64,000 nt of DNA from Geosiphon pyriformis (Eukaryota > Glomeromycota > Glomeromycetes > Archaeosporales > Geosiphonaceae). The translations under genes and the position numbers were made by a program. Below, piece by piece: positions 21,027 through 34,914 of the stretch. Under the pieces are notes generated by a model. The model searched no databases and had not been told where the DNA came from. It saw only the letters and a program-made list of their open reading frames with translations. The first letter of the stretch is position 1, and each line of letters opens with the position of its first letter. Location: positions 114,894-178,893 of the forward strand of contig JAAOMT010000198.1 of the NCBI GenBank assembly GCA_016748015.1, written 5' to 3'.

Positions 21027-24000
21027 ATATTAAGAAAAATGTTTTTATTTTTCATTCTGCTGTTTTTGATAACAAGTTTTGGGCACAGGTAGTCAAACTT
21101 GCTTCTTTTTTCAGTAGTTTTTATATCAGTTCTGATTATGGTTCTGGTTTTTTTTTTCTGATGTCTCAAATAATATGAAAAGCACACTAGCTGTTTAAGA
21201 TAGTTCCTTAATTTGTGATTGTCTGGCTTTTCTAAAATGTTCCTTAGAGCTTTTAGTTAATTAGATTTTAAGTATTGTGAAAAAGCTAAACATGATTGAC
21301 CTGGTGCTCCCAGCTTCTATTTTTCGACTTTTATCTTCTACTGTGGTTGTGTCTTTAAGTTCAGATTTGGATTTGAATATGGTTTTGGATGTTTTACAAA
21401 TGTCTCTAATGGTCTCTTTTTCAGTTGTAAAAAATACACCTATGACTTTGGGTTTGAGTAGTTTGAAAATTTTAACCATTAAGGTGAGCAGTTTGGAGTC
21501 AAAATTGGTGGCTTTTAAGATTTCTGTTAGTTTTGTTTTAGAAAAGTTAGATCAATTGTGTACTGGTTCAGATTTTTTAATATATTTTTTATTCCAATAA
21601 GTAATTTGATATGAAAGATTGCTACATGTAATATTTGTGGCATTAATGTTCTGGCAAAGCAAAAAAATATGGTATACTGGCATATTGGTTCTGGTAATAT
21701 GATATTTATTATTACTAAAATAAAATTAAAGTCTAGCATTAAGCCATAAATTATAAACAAATTTAAAGGGATCAGAATTTTTATTTCTGGTTTGGATAAA
21801 AGTTTTCTTGGTACTAGGGTAGTCATTATTGTGAACAATTCTCTGGCTTAGCATGTAACTAAAGTAAAAAAAATTCTTAATAGATTTATTTCAGTTAGAC
21901 TTTTGTTTAAAGAGAAGTTGTCAGTCATAGTTTTAGATTTGTATGCTGGAACTTCCATTAAAACAAGGTTTAATTAGGCACCAGTTATTAATTTTTTTAT
22001 TACCAAGACAATCAACTTCAGTACTTTTATGGTGTTAGATAAGGATTTCAATGAGGATAGTACAAAAAAGAATACAAGCTTCAAGTTTTGTGTAGATCTA
22101 AGATTAGTTAACTCGTTTTATGAACATTTTTTGATCAAGACTTTTATTTGGAACAATTTTAGGGGTGTGGAAAAAGTCATTAATTTCATTTTTGTAAGCC
22201 AAAATCTGGTATCTATTGTTGTTAATTACAGAATTGATTTTGCATCTGAGTTTTTTAACACCAATCACAAAGTGGTTTTAATTGTGGTTGGTCTGAATGG
22301 TCTTTTAAATATTTATTTTAATAATGTGTGCAAACAAGTTAATAAAAATAAGTGGAAATTCAGAATTAAAAATGCTAATATCAATAAATGGTCATGTTTT
22401 AAGGAGTGTTTTTTGGATTTGTTTTTGGGAAAGAAAGTAGATTTCAATAGTACTAAAAATAGTGGTGATTTGAACTCAATGTAAAAGATCTTTAAGAAAG
22501 TAATGGTAAGTTTTACTGATAAGGTGTTTTCTAGGCTGTGGTTTTTTGAGTTTAATGGTTTGAAAAATATGCAGTCTTTGAAGTTTTTTAAACTGGAATT
22601 GTTAGTGGCCAAGTTTATAAGGAGTATCAATTTGAATTAGGCTATGTGGACTAGTTGTCTTATTAATGTCTGAGTTGTTATTAACAAAAAAAAAGCTATT
22701 AAAATTTATGCTATGATTAGTATTGGTGTTAGTTCTGGAAAAATCTTATGTTATTTGTTAAATATTAAGAAAAAATATCACAAATCCAAATATTATAAAT
22801 TCAAGTCTATCAGGAATGATATTATTAAAAGATCTATAGACAAACACATAAAAAATTTTTGTTTTAATAAAAGAAAAATGATCAAAAATATCTTAAATCA
22901 GCCATTTTAGAAGATGATTCTTGATTACTTAGTGGTTAATAATGAGCTGGTTCTAAAGCCACAGATGGTTAAATCTTTAATCAACACTATTATAAAAAGA
23001 TGGACAAAGAAACATGCTGTGCCAAATACTTTGTCTAGTCATTAATTTAGTTAATATGCTCCTTTAAGCCACATTAATAATAAAGTCTTTTTATGTATTA
23101 TGTATAAAATTAAGTTTAATAAGTTTTGGCAGGTTATTAGGAATTTGCCTAATAGAAAAGCTGCTGGTCTATTTAGTATTCTGAATAAGCTCTGAAAGAA
23201 TAATAATAAGCAGATTTTGGGTGGTTTGTTGGACATTCTAAATGAGTATTTGGTATTGAATATTGTTTTTAAACAATAAAAGAAGACCTGAGTTTCTATA
23301 ATACTAAAACTATATGATTGAAAAAAGACTCTAATAAATACCAAACTAATAGTCTTAATTGAAACAGTCTGTAAGATCCTGTCCAAAATTTTCTTGAATA
23401 AAATTTTCTTAACTTATAGTAAGTTTAATGTTTTGCATGATGATAACTTTTTAGTATTAAAGAGCACATCTATTCAATCTCCTATTTTTGCTGTTGGCTC
23501 TGTTATTAAAGATGTATTAAAAAAAAGCTGTAAATTATGACTGGTTTTATGGAATATGCACAAAATATATGATTTAGTTGGTTGGTTTTATCTGAAAAAC
23601 AGTCTGATTAGAATCAAAATATGTCTCTATTTTATTAAGTTTTTTGAAACTATATACAATGGACAGTTCAATTATGTAATAACAGATTTTGGACTTACTA
23701 ATAGATATATTATTCATAATAGTCTGAATTAGAGTGAAGTTTTCTCACCTTTTTTGTGGAAAATTTTTTATGATCTAATGCTTTGTGAAATTAAGAGACA
23801 TAAAAGTTTGTATAGATATAAATTGAATTTGAAGTTTTTTACATAAACTGGCAGACAAAATCAAAAGAGTGGCTTAACTTCTTTTCTTGCTGCAGAAGCT
23901 TTTATAAATAATACTATTTGGATTGGAAATAACATGTTTACTATTCAACATATTTTAGATTTAGCTAGCAAGTTTTTTAATATTAATAATATTTTAATTA

Positions 24001-26400
24001 ATATAAATAAAACAGTAGTCATACCTATTAATTAAAGAGTAGGGATTCCTTAGTTGCTAATAAGTAGGTTTTATATCTTAATTGTCAAAAAGAGTGAATC
24101 TTATAGATACTTGAATATTTTTTTGTTTATTAATGATTTTTTAAGGCCCAGTCTTGCTAAAGCTCAGTCTAACATTAGGTTTTTTGTGAATTTGGTATTA
24201 AAGAAAACAGTATCTAACAAACAATTTTTATATTTAGTGTCCACTGTTTTGTAGCCAATAATTAGTTACAGATTACAATTTAGTTATGTTTCTGTAAGTA
24301 TGTGTAAAAAGTGAAACAAGTTACTGAGGAAAAGGCTGAAGCTAAAAACCAATTTGCCTAAGGATTTTTCCAATAAGACTATTTTTTATTCAGAATTGTA
24401 TGGTCTTAAAACTTTTAGACAAATGCTGACTGAAAACTCTTTGGCAAATTTGGTGAATTTTGCCAATTCAAAAAGCATTCTCAATAGATTGTTTGAATAT
24501 AAAACTATGGATCTGCAGGCCATCAATTGGATGCTTTGACAATCTCTTAGTTTTCTAATCACATTATTAATCAATTCTGTAAACTATTTCTTAGCTGATA
24601 TAATCAACACTTTGGTGTTATGTAAGCTTTTATTGGGCATTAATCTGCCAAATGTTTTTCAAGTTGGTAATAGTATTACTGTTGCTAACATATTATGCTT
24701 GGAGCATTATTTGAATGTTGTAAGTGTTTTGAAAAAGTTTTGTATTATTTTTGTAAACCAGCTTTTGAATTGTTGGAGTGTGTTTTATGTGAAGTAATTT
24801 TTACAAATAAAAGAAGTTAGATCTTAGGGAACTAGTTCTCAGTTGGTTTAATCTAATAGTCAAATTTATTAGAAATGGCAGTTTGATTAATGATTGCACT
24901 TTTGCTTTTAGTCTTGCTTCTGGCTATTGTTTAAGCAATTTTAAATCTGTTGGCAACTATTTTTTGGGATGTGAATCTAATAGTGTGGTTGTTTATATAG
25001 ATAGTTCAGTTAAGAGTTTGAGTATTATAGATGTTTACAGTGATGCTGCTGCCTACTTTTTGGGCATTGATACTGGTGTTAGTGTTAAAGTGTATGGTTT
25101 GTTTTCTTTAACTATAGTAAAAATATATGCTATTGTACTTGTATTGAAGTGTATTCCAGTTTCCAGCTTTGTTAATGTGTTCACAGACAGTCAGATATTA
25201 TTAAACATGTGTTTATTATTTGAGAGTAAAGTGATCCTGAATTTTTATAATAAATATTAAATAAAAAAAGTGTGTATCTGTAAAACCATTATGTCTAAGA
25301 AATTGTTGGTCTATTAACACAAAATAAAAAGCCACTCTGAAATTATAAGTAATGAGTGTGCTGACTCTTTGGCTAATGCTGTCATTGAGTTTAATCTTAC
25401 ATTGCTAATTGGTGTTTCTTGTCACTTTTTTTTTATTAAAGACAGACTTGTATCTGAGAACACTTATTATTTTACTAGGTGTCTTTTTAATGTTATAAAT
25501 TTTGTTAGAATTTCAAGTATGCAATTGGTGCTGTGGATAATACACTGTGTAACTTTTTTGATGTAAGTAAGACATTTTGTGTATGGCATCCTAATAATTA
25601 GTTTTGTGCTGGTTTTACCAGCTCTGTCTTTGTATTGCTTCAATTTTACTTCATAAAAGCTCTCTATTACTGTTTATCTGTGGCCAAAAAAAAATGTCAG
25701 TATGATTTAAGCTATTCTAACATGCTATGTATTTGATGTAAACTGGTTAAGAACTTTGACCACACATTTTTTTGTGCTTACAATATTAGCACTAAAGAGA
25801 ATTTAATTTTGGTAACTATTAAAACATATATTGATTTGCTGAGTAATAATACCACTAATAATATAATAGTCCAATTCTTATATAAGACTGGATTTTCAGA
25901 TTATTTGTATATAGCACTTGTCAAAAACTTTATAATAAAGACATAAGTGACTAATGCAATATGGCTTATGGATGGTGGTTCTAATAATATTAATTTTGTT
26001 ATCAAACTAATTTGGATTTTGTCAAGAGTTACAGGTTTGTTATATAGTTGTTAACTGTTAAGTTGAGATTATATTATGAGAAGTATAGTTTTTTGCCACA
26101 TGATAGATCTAAAATACTGGCCATATTTGGTTTGACTTTTATTTGGTCTTATAATATAATTTTTGATTTTAGTATTAGACTGAGTATTCATGTTTGTTTT
26201 AGTTTGTATTTATGTTTGATTAATGTTTGTTTTGGCTTTTTGTATGATGTTTCTGTTGTTGATAGTTTTAGTGCTTAGTGTTGCCTTAATTGGCCCAAAT
26301 AGCTAATTATGTATGGGAAAATATATAAACCATGCTTAATATAGGAGTTTATATGTGGTAATAGTTAAACCTCATTTATTAATCATTTAATAAAAAATAA
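21027..26400 (+). pseudogene. LINE L2: AT-rich decayed non-LTR retrotransposon copy
   Basis: It aligns by eye with L1 from ORF1 (FWAQVV near 21,070; L1 TWAQVV) to the 3' UTR (AGTGTTGCCTTAATTGG near 26,277; L1 AGTGTTGCCTTGTCTGG). The endonuclease frame at 22,029-22,484 keeps DKDFNED and FFNTNHK. RT, RNase H and the C-terminus follow with many stops. The 3' tail is TAATAAAAAATAAAAAATAAAAAC. The base composition is far more AT-rich than L1, and many differences are G-to-A or C-to-T. The 5' part is beyond element D and outside the window. Confidence 0.8.
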
Positions 26401-28192
26401 AAAATAAAAACTTTTAAATTAATTAAAATAATTATTAATAAAACTATAAAATTTATTTGTTTATTAATAATAAAACACAATATATATATATATATATATA
26501 TATAATTGTAAAATTAAGAACAAAATTTAAAAAAAATATAAAATAATTTTTTTTATTGCTTTAATTAATTATTAATTATTTTAAAATAATTATAATTCAT
26601 ATGTTTTTTATATATAATTAGCTATTTAAGTCAGTTAAAATTAAATTAAACTAAATTAAAAAAATTAAAAGTAAATTCAACTTATTAAATTTATTAATAT
26701 ATTTATTTAAATTTTAACTATTAAAATAAACTTATTTAAAAACAATTTGGTTTTTTTATATTAGTTCTTATATTAAAATTATTTATTAATTATTATAATA
26801 TTAAATAATTAAAAGTCTAATTACTTAAAAAAAATGTTTTAATAATATTTAGCTTATTATTATTTGATATATTAAAATTTATTTTAATTATAAAAAAAAC
26901 AAAGTTTTTAAACAAACCAGTTAAAATTACAGCAAAATTAAAAATAATATTATTTATTCTAATTATATTAACTTTTATTACATAATTTTATAATTATTTA
27001 CAACCAAAAAAGAGATAATTAAAACAACTAAAAATTTATTTGATTTAATAACAAATTTTATCAATATAATTAAATTGAAAATTTAAGATTTCAAGAAATT
27101 TAATTTAAATCTAACTACAAAATTAATAATAATAACAACAAAAATAATAAAAAATACAATAAAAAAAAAATTAATAAAACAAAATCATTAATTTAATATT
27201 AATAAATTAAAAATTAAAAACTTTGAAATTACCAATAGACTTAAATAAAAATCTAAAAAAAAACATATAATTTACATCCAAATAATTCAAGCTTTAATAT
27301 TTAAAATAATATTAATAATTTACTTTTTTAAAATATTAATTTTAATAATAATAATATTCAAATTTTTTTTAAAACCAAAAGTAACAATTATATATTTTAA
27401 ATAATAAATAAAATTAAAAAAACAGAAAATAAACCATGAATAAATACCAATTTAAAAAATTATATTATTAATTTTAAAAACTATATAACCAAAAAAAAAT
27501 TAATTAATTTAGTCTTAAAAATATTTTATAAAATATTAATCTTTTTTTAATTTAATAAAAAAAATTTTAATATATTCTTTTTTTATTAGTATAAATTAAC
27601 AAATAAAAATAATAACAACAAAAATTTTTTTTTTAAAATAAACAATAGTATATTGCTATAAATTAACAAACTTTAATTTAACAAAAAAATATTATTAAAA
27701 ACACTTAGAGTATTTTTAATATTATTAAAAAACATATTAAAAAACGTTATAAAAGACAACAAAATAAAATAAAATAAAAGTTATTACAAAAGACTTTATA
27801 ATTTTAAAAATAATTAAAAAACCAAAATTTTCAATATTAATTTTGATAATAGTATTTAAAAAGACTTAAAATATAAAATTTACACAAAACAATTTAATAT
27901 TATTGTTTAAAATTAATTTTAACTTAATAAATCTAAATAATAACTAAAATTAAAACTTAATAAAAACCAATTTAATTTTAAATATAATATTAAACACCAA
28001 AATAAAAACTATTTATTTGGCAAATTTTTAATAACTAAAAATAGTTTTCTAAGAATTATTAAAAACAATACTACTAAAAACCAAAAAAAAGATAAATTTA
28101 GTTTTTATTTAATTAATTTAATTTTTAAAATCAAATAATTTAATAAAATTATTAACAATAAATATATATAAAAACATAACTTGTTTATTTTT
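26401..28192. other. Extremely AT-rich stretch without recognisable genes
   Basis: About 1.8 kb is almost only A and T, with a (TA)n run at about 26,481-26,504 and many poly-A or poly-T tracts. No frame gives recognisable protein. By analogy with L3 this is probably very old transposon sequence decayed past recognition, but nothing here proves it. Confidence 0.6.
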
Positions 28193-28344
28193 AAAACCAA
28201 TAAAAAAAAAACAAAAAAATTCTTTCTTTTGTTAATCCCCTAACCATAACGAGAGCATAAAATAGTCAAAGAAATATCTTTCTTTTCCCTTATTCCCTTC
28301 TGTTCCCTTCAGTTATTTCTTTATATACACCTCTGTTCGTGACA

Positions 28345-30303
28345 ATGGATCCAGTAGGCTCTTCTGCTAGTGGGTCAGCATCTGGTTCGGCTGGTATGGG
28401 GACCTGTTCTGGCACTAAAAAAAAAGTGCGCGTTGAAAGTGTTTACGCTCATGGTCCATCTTACAAGAAAGCAAAGAACCTGATGATTCTGGTGTTGTTG
28501 TGGATTTGTCGGCTGGCCCTCTGCCTGTGAACATGCTACATAGTAGCGTTGATGACCGAAAGAAATCTTGGGGTAGTGAAATGAACAGCGAGGAATCAAG
28601 TGTTGGCAGGACTTCTGACATTGAGAACATAAAGGACATGATTGTGGAAGAAACAAGCTATGTCGATTCCGACACTTCCGGAGATGACGAACTAATGGGT
28701 AATGCTACGCCAAAGGGTTTGAGAACGAGAACATACGTATTTGAACACCTGCCTAAGCAGCCTTTTTTCATTGATGTGGGTGGTGCTGGTGACGTTTTGA
28801 AGCTCCCTCTTCGCACGTTCAATGGATCCAATCAGTTGCTGCCAGTCGCGTCACATGATCGGGAGATTCGGAGTTTTATTTCGGTGAAATCTTTTGCATT
28901 AGATATTAAACTTTTTGCTGTTCCTGGGAAAACTGTTAGTGATAAGTTGATTTGTGTGAAAAAAATTTTTTATTAAGTTGATGGTTTTGGGGGGGCTTCA
29001 ACTTCCTCAAAATTTCCAGGAATAATAAGGTCATCATTTACATCTGAAAAAAGTTTGATTAAGGCAAGAAAAATGGCAATCAGTGAAAAAATTTTGGTAA
29101 ATGATGATCTAAGAAAAGTAAACAGCCATTCAGATTGGAAGGTGATCGTCAAGGAAATCCCAGTGGATCTTCCCAAATCGGTGATTGAGACAGTGTTCTC
29201 CAAGTTTGGCAAGATTATTTCAATCAAAGTACAGCTTATTGGTCTTTGGCAAAAGGCTCTAGTGGAATATGAATCATCTGAGGTAGCTGATTTGGTCACG
29301 GCTAAATGGTCTGTGCTCATGGGAAAAGATTCTGTTCGCGTGGCAAAGGCAAGTGTTGATAAACAAACATGAGTATCTAGAGATCAGCATCAGGCGTTGT
29401 TTTATACTTTTCCAGTTGGCACCACTGCCCATGATTTGTCTGCATTGGTGGAGGCCTATAGTGAGAAAACTTGTTTTATTGGCCGTAATCCTTTTTCATA
29501 TGTTCGTAATCAATGTGCTGTAATTTGTTTTGAAAGTGAGGCATCCAAGTTGGCTGCTATTGATTCGGTTCCAGTTTTCAAAGGTGTGGGCTTGTGTTGG
29601 GCTGGTCTTTCTTTGGCCAGTTGCGCTCATTGCAAACTGTTTGGTCATACTGCTGTTGATTGCTCTGTGGGTAGGAGGTCTGGGGGTCGTGGGAAACGTG
29701 CGGCAACTTCTCAGGATAGGGTATGGTTGGCCAATATTTATAGGAAGAAGCAGGCACCAATTGTCCGCCCAGTTTCTTTTGGTGGAAAGACATGGGCCCA
29801 AGTGGTGGGCAGCTCTCTCTCTCATGTTGTCTCTTCAGGTGCTCCTGGTGTTGGTTTGATCTCTGGTTCGAAGGCTTTCTCAATGGATTCCTCCTTGTCT
29901 GGTGCTGCTGATCTAGGTGGTTGCCTAGCTGTGCTGGAATGCTCCGTGGAAATTCTCTCGGACCAAGTCTTACTCATTTTAAAGAAATTAAGTTTTGTTG
30001 ACTTGGTGTTATTGGCACCCTCTCACTCAGCTCTTCCTTTGGTGTCTCCAACTGCCATTGTTTCAGATATGGACTCTAGGTTTGGCTTTGGATAGTACGT
30101 TGTTATCGTCTGCCTCTTCTCCTTCCAATGTTGGTGAGTCAATTATTGATTTCAGTCCGAGCAGTTCTAAGGTTTTGACTGCCAAGATTGGCAGTTTGGA
30201 GTCGAATATGGTGGCTCTTGAGGCTTCAGTTCACTCAGTTTTGGATAGATTGGATCATCTGCATTCTGGATTGGGTTCATTGGCTTTTCCTCCATCTCAA
30301 TGA
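28345..30303 (+). pseudogene. LINE L1 ORF1 (RRM-like and CCHC RNA-binding protein)
   Basis: ORF1 proteins bind element RNA and act as chaperones. The start MDPVGSSASGSA follows the leader. A frameshift near 28,470 moves to the frame that continues VVVDLSAGPLP. An RRM-like fold is suggested by DWKVIVKEIPVDL, KFGKIISIKVQLIG and ALVEYESSEVADLV (29,130-29,340). A CCHC knuckle follows (CAHCKLFGHTAVDC, near 29,620-29,665). Internal stops are a TAA at 28,974 and a TGA at 29,370, and a second shift lies near 30,090. The end (LGSLAFPPSQ) overlaps ORF2 in the tetramer ATGA (30,300-30,303). Confidence 0.75.
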
Positions 30304-33300
30304 GTAGTTTGATTTGGAAATTTGCTACATGCAACGTTTAGGGTATCAATGTTCCTGCGAAGCAAGCAGATGTTGTTCATTGGCATGTAAACTCGGGGAA
30401 TATGGTTTTTTTCATCACTAAGACTAAGTTGAGGTCCTCTTCTGGGCCATAAATGAAGGACAAATTTGATGGAATGCAAATATTTTCTTCTGGCTTGGAT
30501 AAGGGTTTTATGGGTGCTGGGGTTGCAATTGTTATGAACATTTCTTTGGTCCATCATGTATCTAAGATGGAAGAGATTCCTGGTCGGGTTATTTCTGTTC
30601 GGCTCCTGTTTAAGGGCAAGCTCTCAGTTACTGTTTTGGGGTTGTATGCTGGTGTCTCCTCTGGGGCTAGATTTGGTCAGACTTCTGAAGTTAATTCTCT
30701 CATTGCAAAGACAGTCAACTCCAGCAATTTTGTTATCTTGGATGGGGACTTTAATGAGAATGGATCTGGTAGAAGTGCTAGTTTCAAGTTTTGTTTGAGT
30801 TTGGGTTTGGTCAATTTATTTATTGGTCATTATTTGGCTAATTCTTATACGTGGAGCAATTCGAGAGGGGTCAAGAAAACGATTGATTACATTTTTGTTG
30901 GTAGTAATTTGTCTTCTGTTGTTGCTGGTCATCAAGTTGTCTCTGTTTCAGATTTCTTTAACACCGATCACAAGGCAGTTGTGGTTTCAGTCGGTTTGAG
31001 TGGACTTCTAGATGTACAATTGAATAGTTTGCGCAAGCAGGTGAATAAAGATCATTGGAAGTTCAAAATCAAAAATGCTGACTGTGTTGGATGGGCTAAG
31101 TTTAAGGATTTCTCGTTAGCTAAACTTTTGTCTTTGGGTGAGGTGTTCTCTGGTGCCGAAATACATGGTAATGTGGATGCTATGTGGGCAGTTTTGGTGG
31201 GAGCTGTGGTGGATTCTGCTGATGTGACATTTTCAAGGCATTGGTTTAGTGAATTCAAGTGTTTGAGAAACAAACATTCTTCTAGATTTTTTGGTCTGGA
31301 ATTGTTGGTGGCCAAGATTGTCAAGAAATTTTGCTCTGGTGACTTGTTGGGTGCTAATTGTCTTGTGAGTAAATGGTCGACTCTGGATGACGCGAAGACT
31401 TGTGCTTTCAAGGACTTGGTTGGCTCGGGTGTTAAATCTGATGTTGTTGTTAGGCATTTGTCATTGGTTCGCAGAGATTACAGGAGGTCGAAGATGTTTG
31501 AGTCAAGATTGGCTGAGGAAGCTTCGGTTAGAAAGGCGATTGAGAAGCGCATGGATAATTTCTGTTCGGATAAGGGTAGTATGATCAAGAGTGTGTTGGA
31601 AAAGCCTTTTCGCAAGGTTGTGTTGGATCACTTGATAGTTGATGATGATCTGGTTTTGTTGTCTAAAGAGATGAAGTCCAGTATGGATAAAATAATGGAG
31701 GGGTGGACGAGGAAACGCTCCGTGCAGTCAGTGCTTCCTGGTCTTTGGGCTTGTCAGTATGCACCTTTGGACCATGTTTGGAATGATGCTTTTTCGGGTG
31801 TTATGAGTGCACGAGTTACTTTCTGTTGTTGGTGGTCTTCCTGATGGCAAGGCTGCTGGCTTGTCTGGTGTTCCTAATGAGTTGTGGAAACATGGTGGTG
31901 AGGTGGTTTTGGGGTGCCTGTTGGCACTGTTTAATAAATGTTTGTCTGTTGGTGTGGTGTTTGTTTTGTGGAAGAGGGCTTGGGTGTCAATGATTCCTAA
32001 GCCTTATGACTAGGATAGAGTTTTTACGAACACTTGGCCCATTGCTTTGATTGAGACTGCCAGGAAGATTCTTTCCAAGATTCTGTCTGATTGTATTTCA
32101 ATGGCTTGTAGCAAGTTCAATGTTCTTCAGGGTGACAACTTTTCGGTACTGAAGGGTATGTCAACACAATTTCCGGTGTTTGTTGTCAGATCGGTGATTG
32201 AGGATGCCATTGAAAAAGATAGGAAGTTATGATTGGTCTTGCAAGATATGTGGAAAGCTTACGATTTAGTTGGGTGGCATTATTTAAGAGCTAGTTTGCG
32301 GCATGTCAAGATGTGTGAGAGGTTCATAAGATTTTTTGGTGGTATTCATGAGGATAGAGTTAATAGAGTGATAACTGACTTTGGTTTGTCTGGTGGTTAT
32401 AAGGTGCATGATGGGCTGGATCAGGGTGAGGTCTTTTTACCACTTCTTTGGAGAATTTTTTACAATTCGCTTTTGTGTAAGGTTAAGAGACACAAACAAT
32501 TGTGTGAGTACCAGATTAATACTAAGTTTGTTTCAAAATCTGGCAGAATTAAGAGTGGTGGTGGTTTGACATTGTATTTTTCGGCTGGTGCATTTGTTGA
32601 TGATACGATCTGGGTTGGAAATTGTCAAGCTTCTACTCAATATGCTTTGAACATTGCCAGTGAATTTTTTGTAATCAATGATATTTCTATCAATAGTGAG
32701 AAGATGGTAGCTATTCCCATCAATTAGAGCGTTAAAGTTGCTTTACTGAACATTTGTGGTCAGCCAATTTCTATTGCCAAGAAAAGGAAAACACATTGGT
32801 ATCTGGATATTTTTCTGTTAACTGAAGGGCTCTCCAAGCCAAGTGTTGCCAAGGCTTATGCGGATGTACATTTCTTTGTCAATGTTGTGCTTAGGAAGGC
32901 TATTACAGACAAACAATTCTCCTATCTGGTGTCAGCTGTTTTGCAGCCTATTGTTAGCTATTGTATTCAGTTCAGTTTTGTCTCATCTAATGTTTGTCGC
33001 AAGTGGGATGTCTTGGTTAGAAAGGGTCTTAGGTCCAAGGCTTGTCTCCCCCATGATTTTCCTGACACTGCTTTGCATCATCCCTCATTGTATGGCCTAA
33101 AGTCTTTTGAGCAGATGCAGTCAGAAGGGAAGGTTGCTGCTTTGATGGCGTTCTCTAATGCCTTTGGTATTCTTGGGCATTTGTTTAGACATAGGTTTTT
33201 GGACCTACAAGTTCTTGGTTGGGCTCCTTTGGATCCTTTGCAGTTTCCAGTCAGGTTGCATGTTAGTCCGGTGAACAATTTTTTGGCTGGGATGGTGAAG

Positions 33301-34914
33301 ATTTTTCTGGGCAATGAGCTTGCTCTGGTGAACAACCTCCCCACTGCATTTCGTAGTCCTGGTCAGTTTCCATTGTCCTTTGTTCTTAGAAAGTCTCTGT
33401 ATTTTGATTCAGTCAAATCTCTTAAATGTTTTGGTGTCACTTTTGGTAATCAGCTTTTTGATAAGAAAGGTGTTTTGTTGGATTGGAAAACTTTTCGTCA
33501 TTGAAAAAAGTTGGATCCGCGTGGCCCTGTGTCTCACTGGTTCATGGTTTCTTCTGAGTTTTTGAAGGGTCAGGATTACTCGTTTTCTGGTTCTATTGGC
33601 TCTGCAGAAAAGCTTGGTTTGGACATTTTGGGGTCTGAGGAATTTTCTGCGGTAAAAGATGGAGTGCATGACATTTGGTTGGGCTTTTTTGAAGTTTTTA
33701 TGAATGGGTCTTTGAGGAATACAGGCTCTGCTGAGGTTGCTTGTGGTGCTGCTGCATACTTTCTGGTCTTGGATAAAAGCATTGGTGTCACTGTTTGTGG
33801 TCTTTTGTCATCTACTATGGCCGAGTTACAGGCTGTTGCTTTGGCTTTGGAGTGTGTTCCTTCTTCAAGTACTGTGGTGTTACGTCTTGACAGCCAGGCT
33901 GCCATTGACGCATGTGTGTCTGAGATGTCTTTGGTTGCCCCTAATTTCCATAATCAATGCTGGCTGGAAAGGCGTCATATTTTCAATTTGGTCAGGAATA
34001 AGGATCTTAGTATGAGTTGGGTTAAGGTAAAAGGACACTCTGGGATTCCTGGTAATGTGAAAGCTGACTTGGCTGCTGGGGCTGCCTCTGGGTCTCCCTT
34101 TTCCCTTTGTGCTGATGTGCGTGAACATTTTTTGGTTGCTGAGGGTGTCACTGTTTCTGGTAATGCCCGTCATTTTGTTAGGAATATTTTTCAATCAATT
34201 TGTTGTGCTCATTGAGAAGCTGGGCCTGGTTGTAACGTGATTCCGGATGCGATGATTGGTTGCATAAACTGGGTTGTCATGGCAAAGGTGTGGCATCCTG
34301 ATTCTCATATGCTTGCTGAGTTTACTAGCCATGCATTCTCAATGCTTTGCACTTATGTTATAAAGGCTGTGCACAGGAGGTTGCCAGTGGTGGTAAGGAA
34401 GAGGTTGTATGATAAGTGCTACCCTAGTGTATTGTGTTTGTTTTGCGGTGAGATGGAGTTCTCTGACCATGCTTTTACTTGTGTTTATGAGTCTGGCGTC
34501 TATGGTGAGATTTTGGCAGAAGCTTCTGCCCATTGGTCAGCTTTGGCTGGTGGTTCCTCTGCTTCTGCCATGTTGCGAGTTTTGTCTCAATGTTCCATTG
34601 ATGTTGGGCTGTACACTTTGGTGTGCAAAGGGTTTGTGCTGGAGGAGTGGTATGAGGAGGCTTGCAGTATTTTTGAGGATAGAAAGGTGGCCACTGCTCG
34701 GATTGTTGATTATGTCAGGTTTGTTGTTGGGTTACATCGTGCTAAAGTATGGTTGGCTAGGGCCAGCCACTGGGTGGTGATGGAGAAGGCTGGTCTGGTC
34801 TGTGACATTGGTGTTGTTTCTGGGCTCCCTTGTAGTATGTCTTCGGTTTTGTCTGATGGTGTTGTGAGATTGCTTAGTGTGGACAATTCCTTTGCTGTTA
34901 GCTTTGGTCATTAG
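30300..34914 (+). pseudogene. LINE L1 ORF2 (AP endonuclease, reverse transcriptase, RNase H)
   Basis: Domains in order: an APE-like endonuclease (FATCNV, VTVLGLYAG, ILDGDFNENG, FFNTDHKAVV); RT (GLDQGEVFLPLLWRIFYN, catalytic AGAFVDDTIW near 32,590); RNase H (33,690-34,080: STMAELQAVALALE, LRLDSQAAID, KGHSGIPGNVKAD, with the first Asp changed in FMNGS); and a C-terminal CLFCGEMEFSDHAFTC zinc motif. Stops are at 30,339 TAG, 30,450 TAA, 32,011 TAG, 32,230 TGA, 32,725 TAG, 33,502 TGA and 34,213 TGA, with one frameshift near 31,820. Several stops fall where Trp fits the context. It begins at the ATGA overlap with ORF1. Confidence 0.85.

Noticed and set aside
26481..26504. (TA)n run as a regulatory or centromeric element
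   Set aside because: It is a simple repeat in decayed AT-rich DNA with no supporting feature.
30300..34914. Alternative genetic code as an explanation of the LINE stops
   Set aside because: Stops are TAG, TAA and TGA mixed, with frameshifts too. Ordinary decay explains them, unlike the pure TGA pattern after 62,013.
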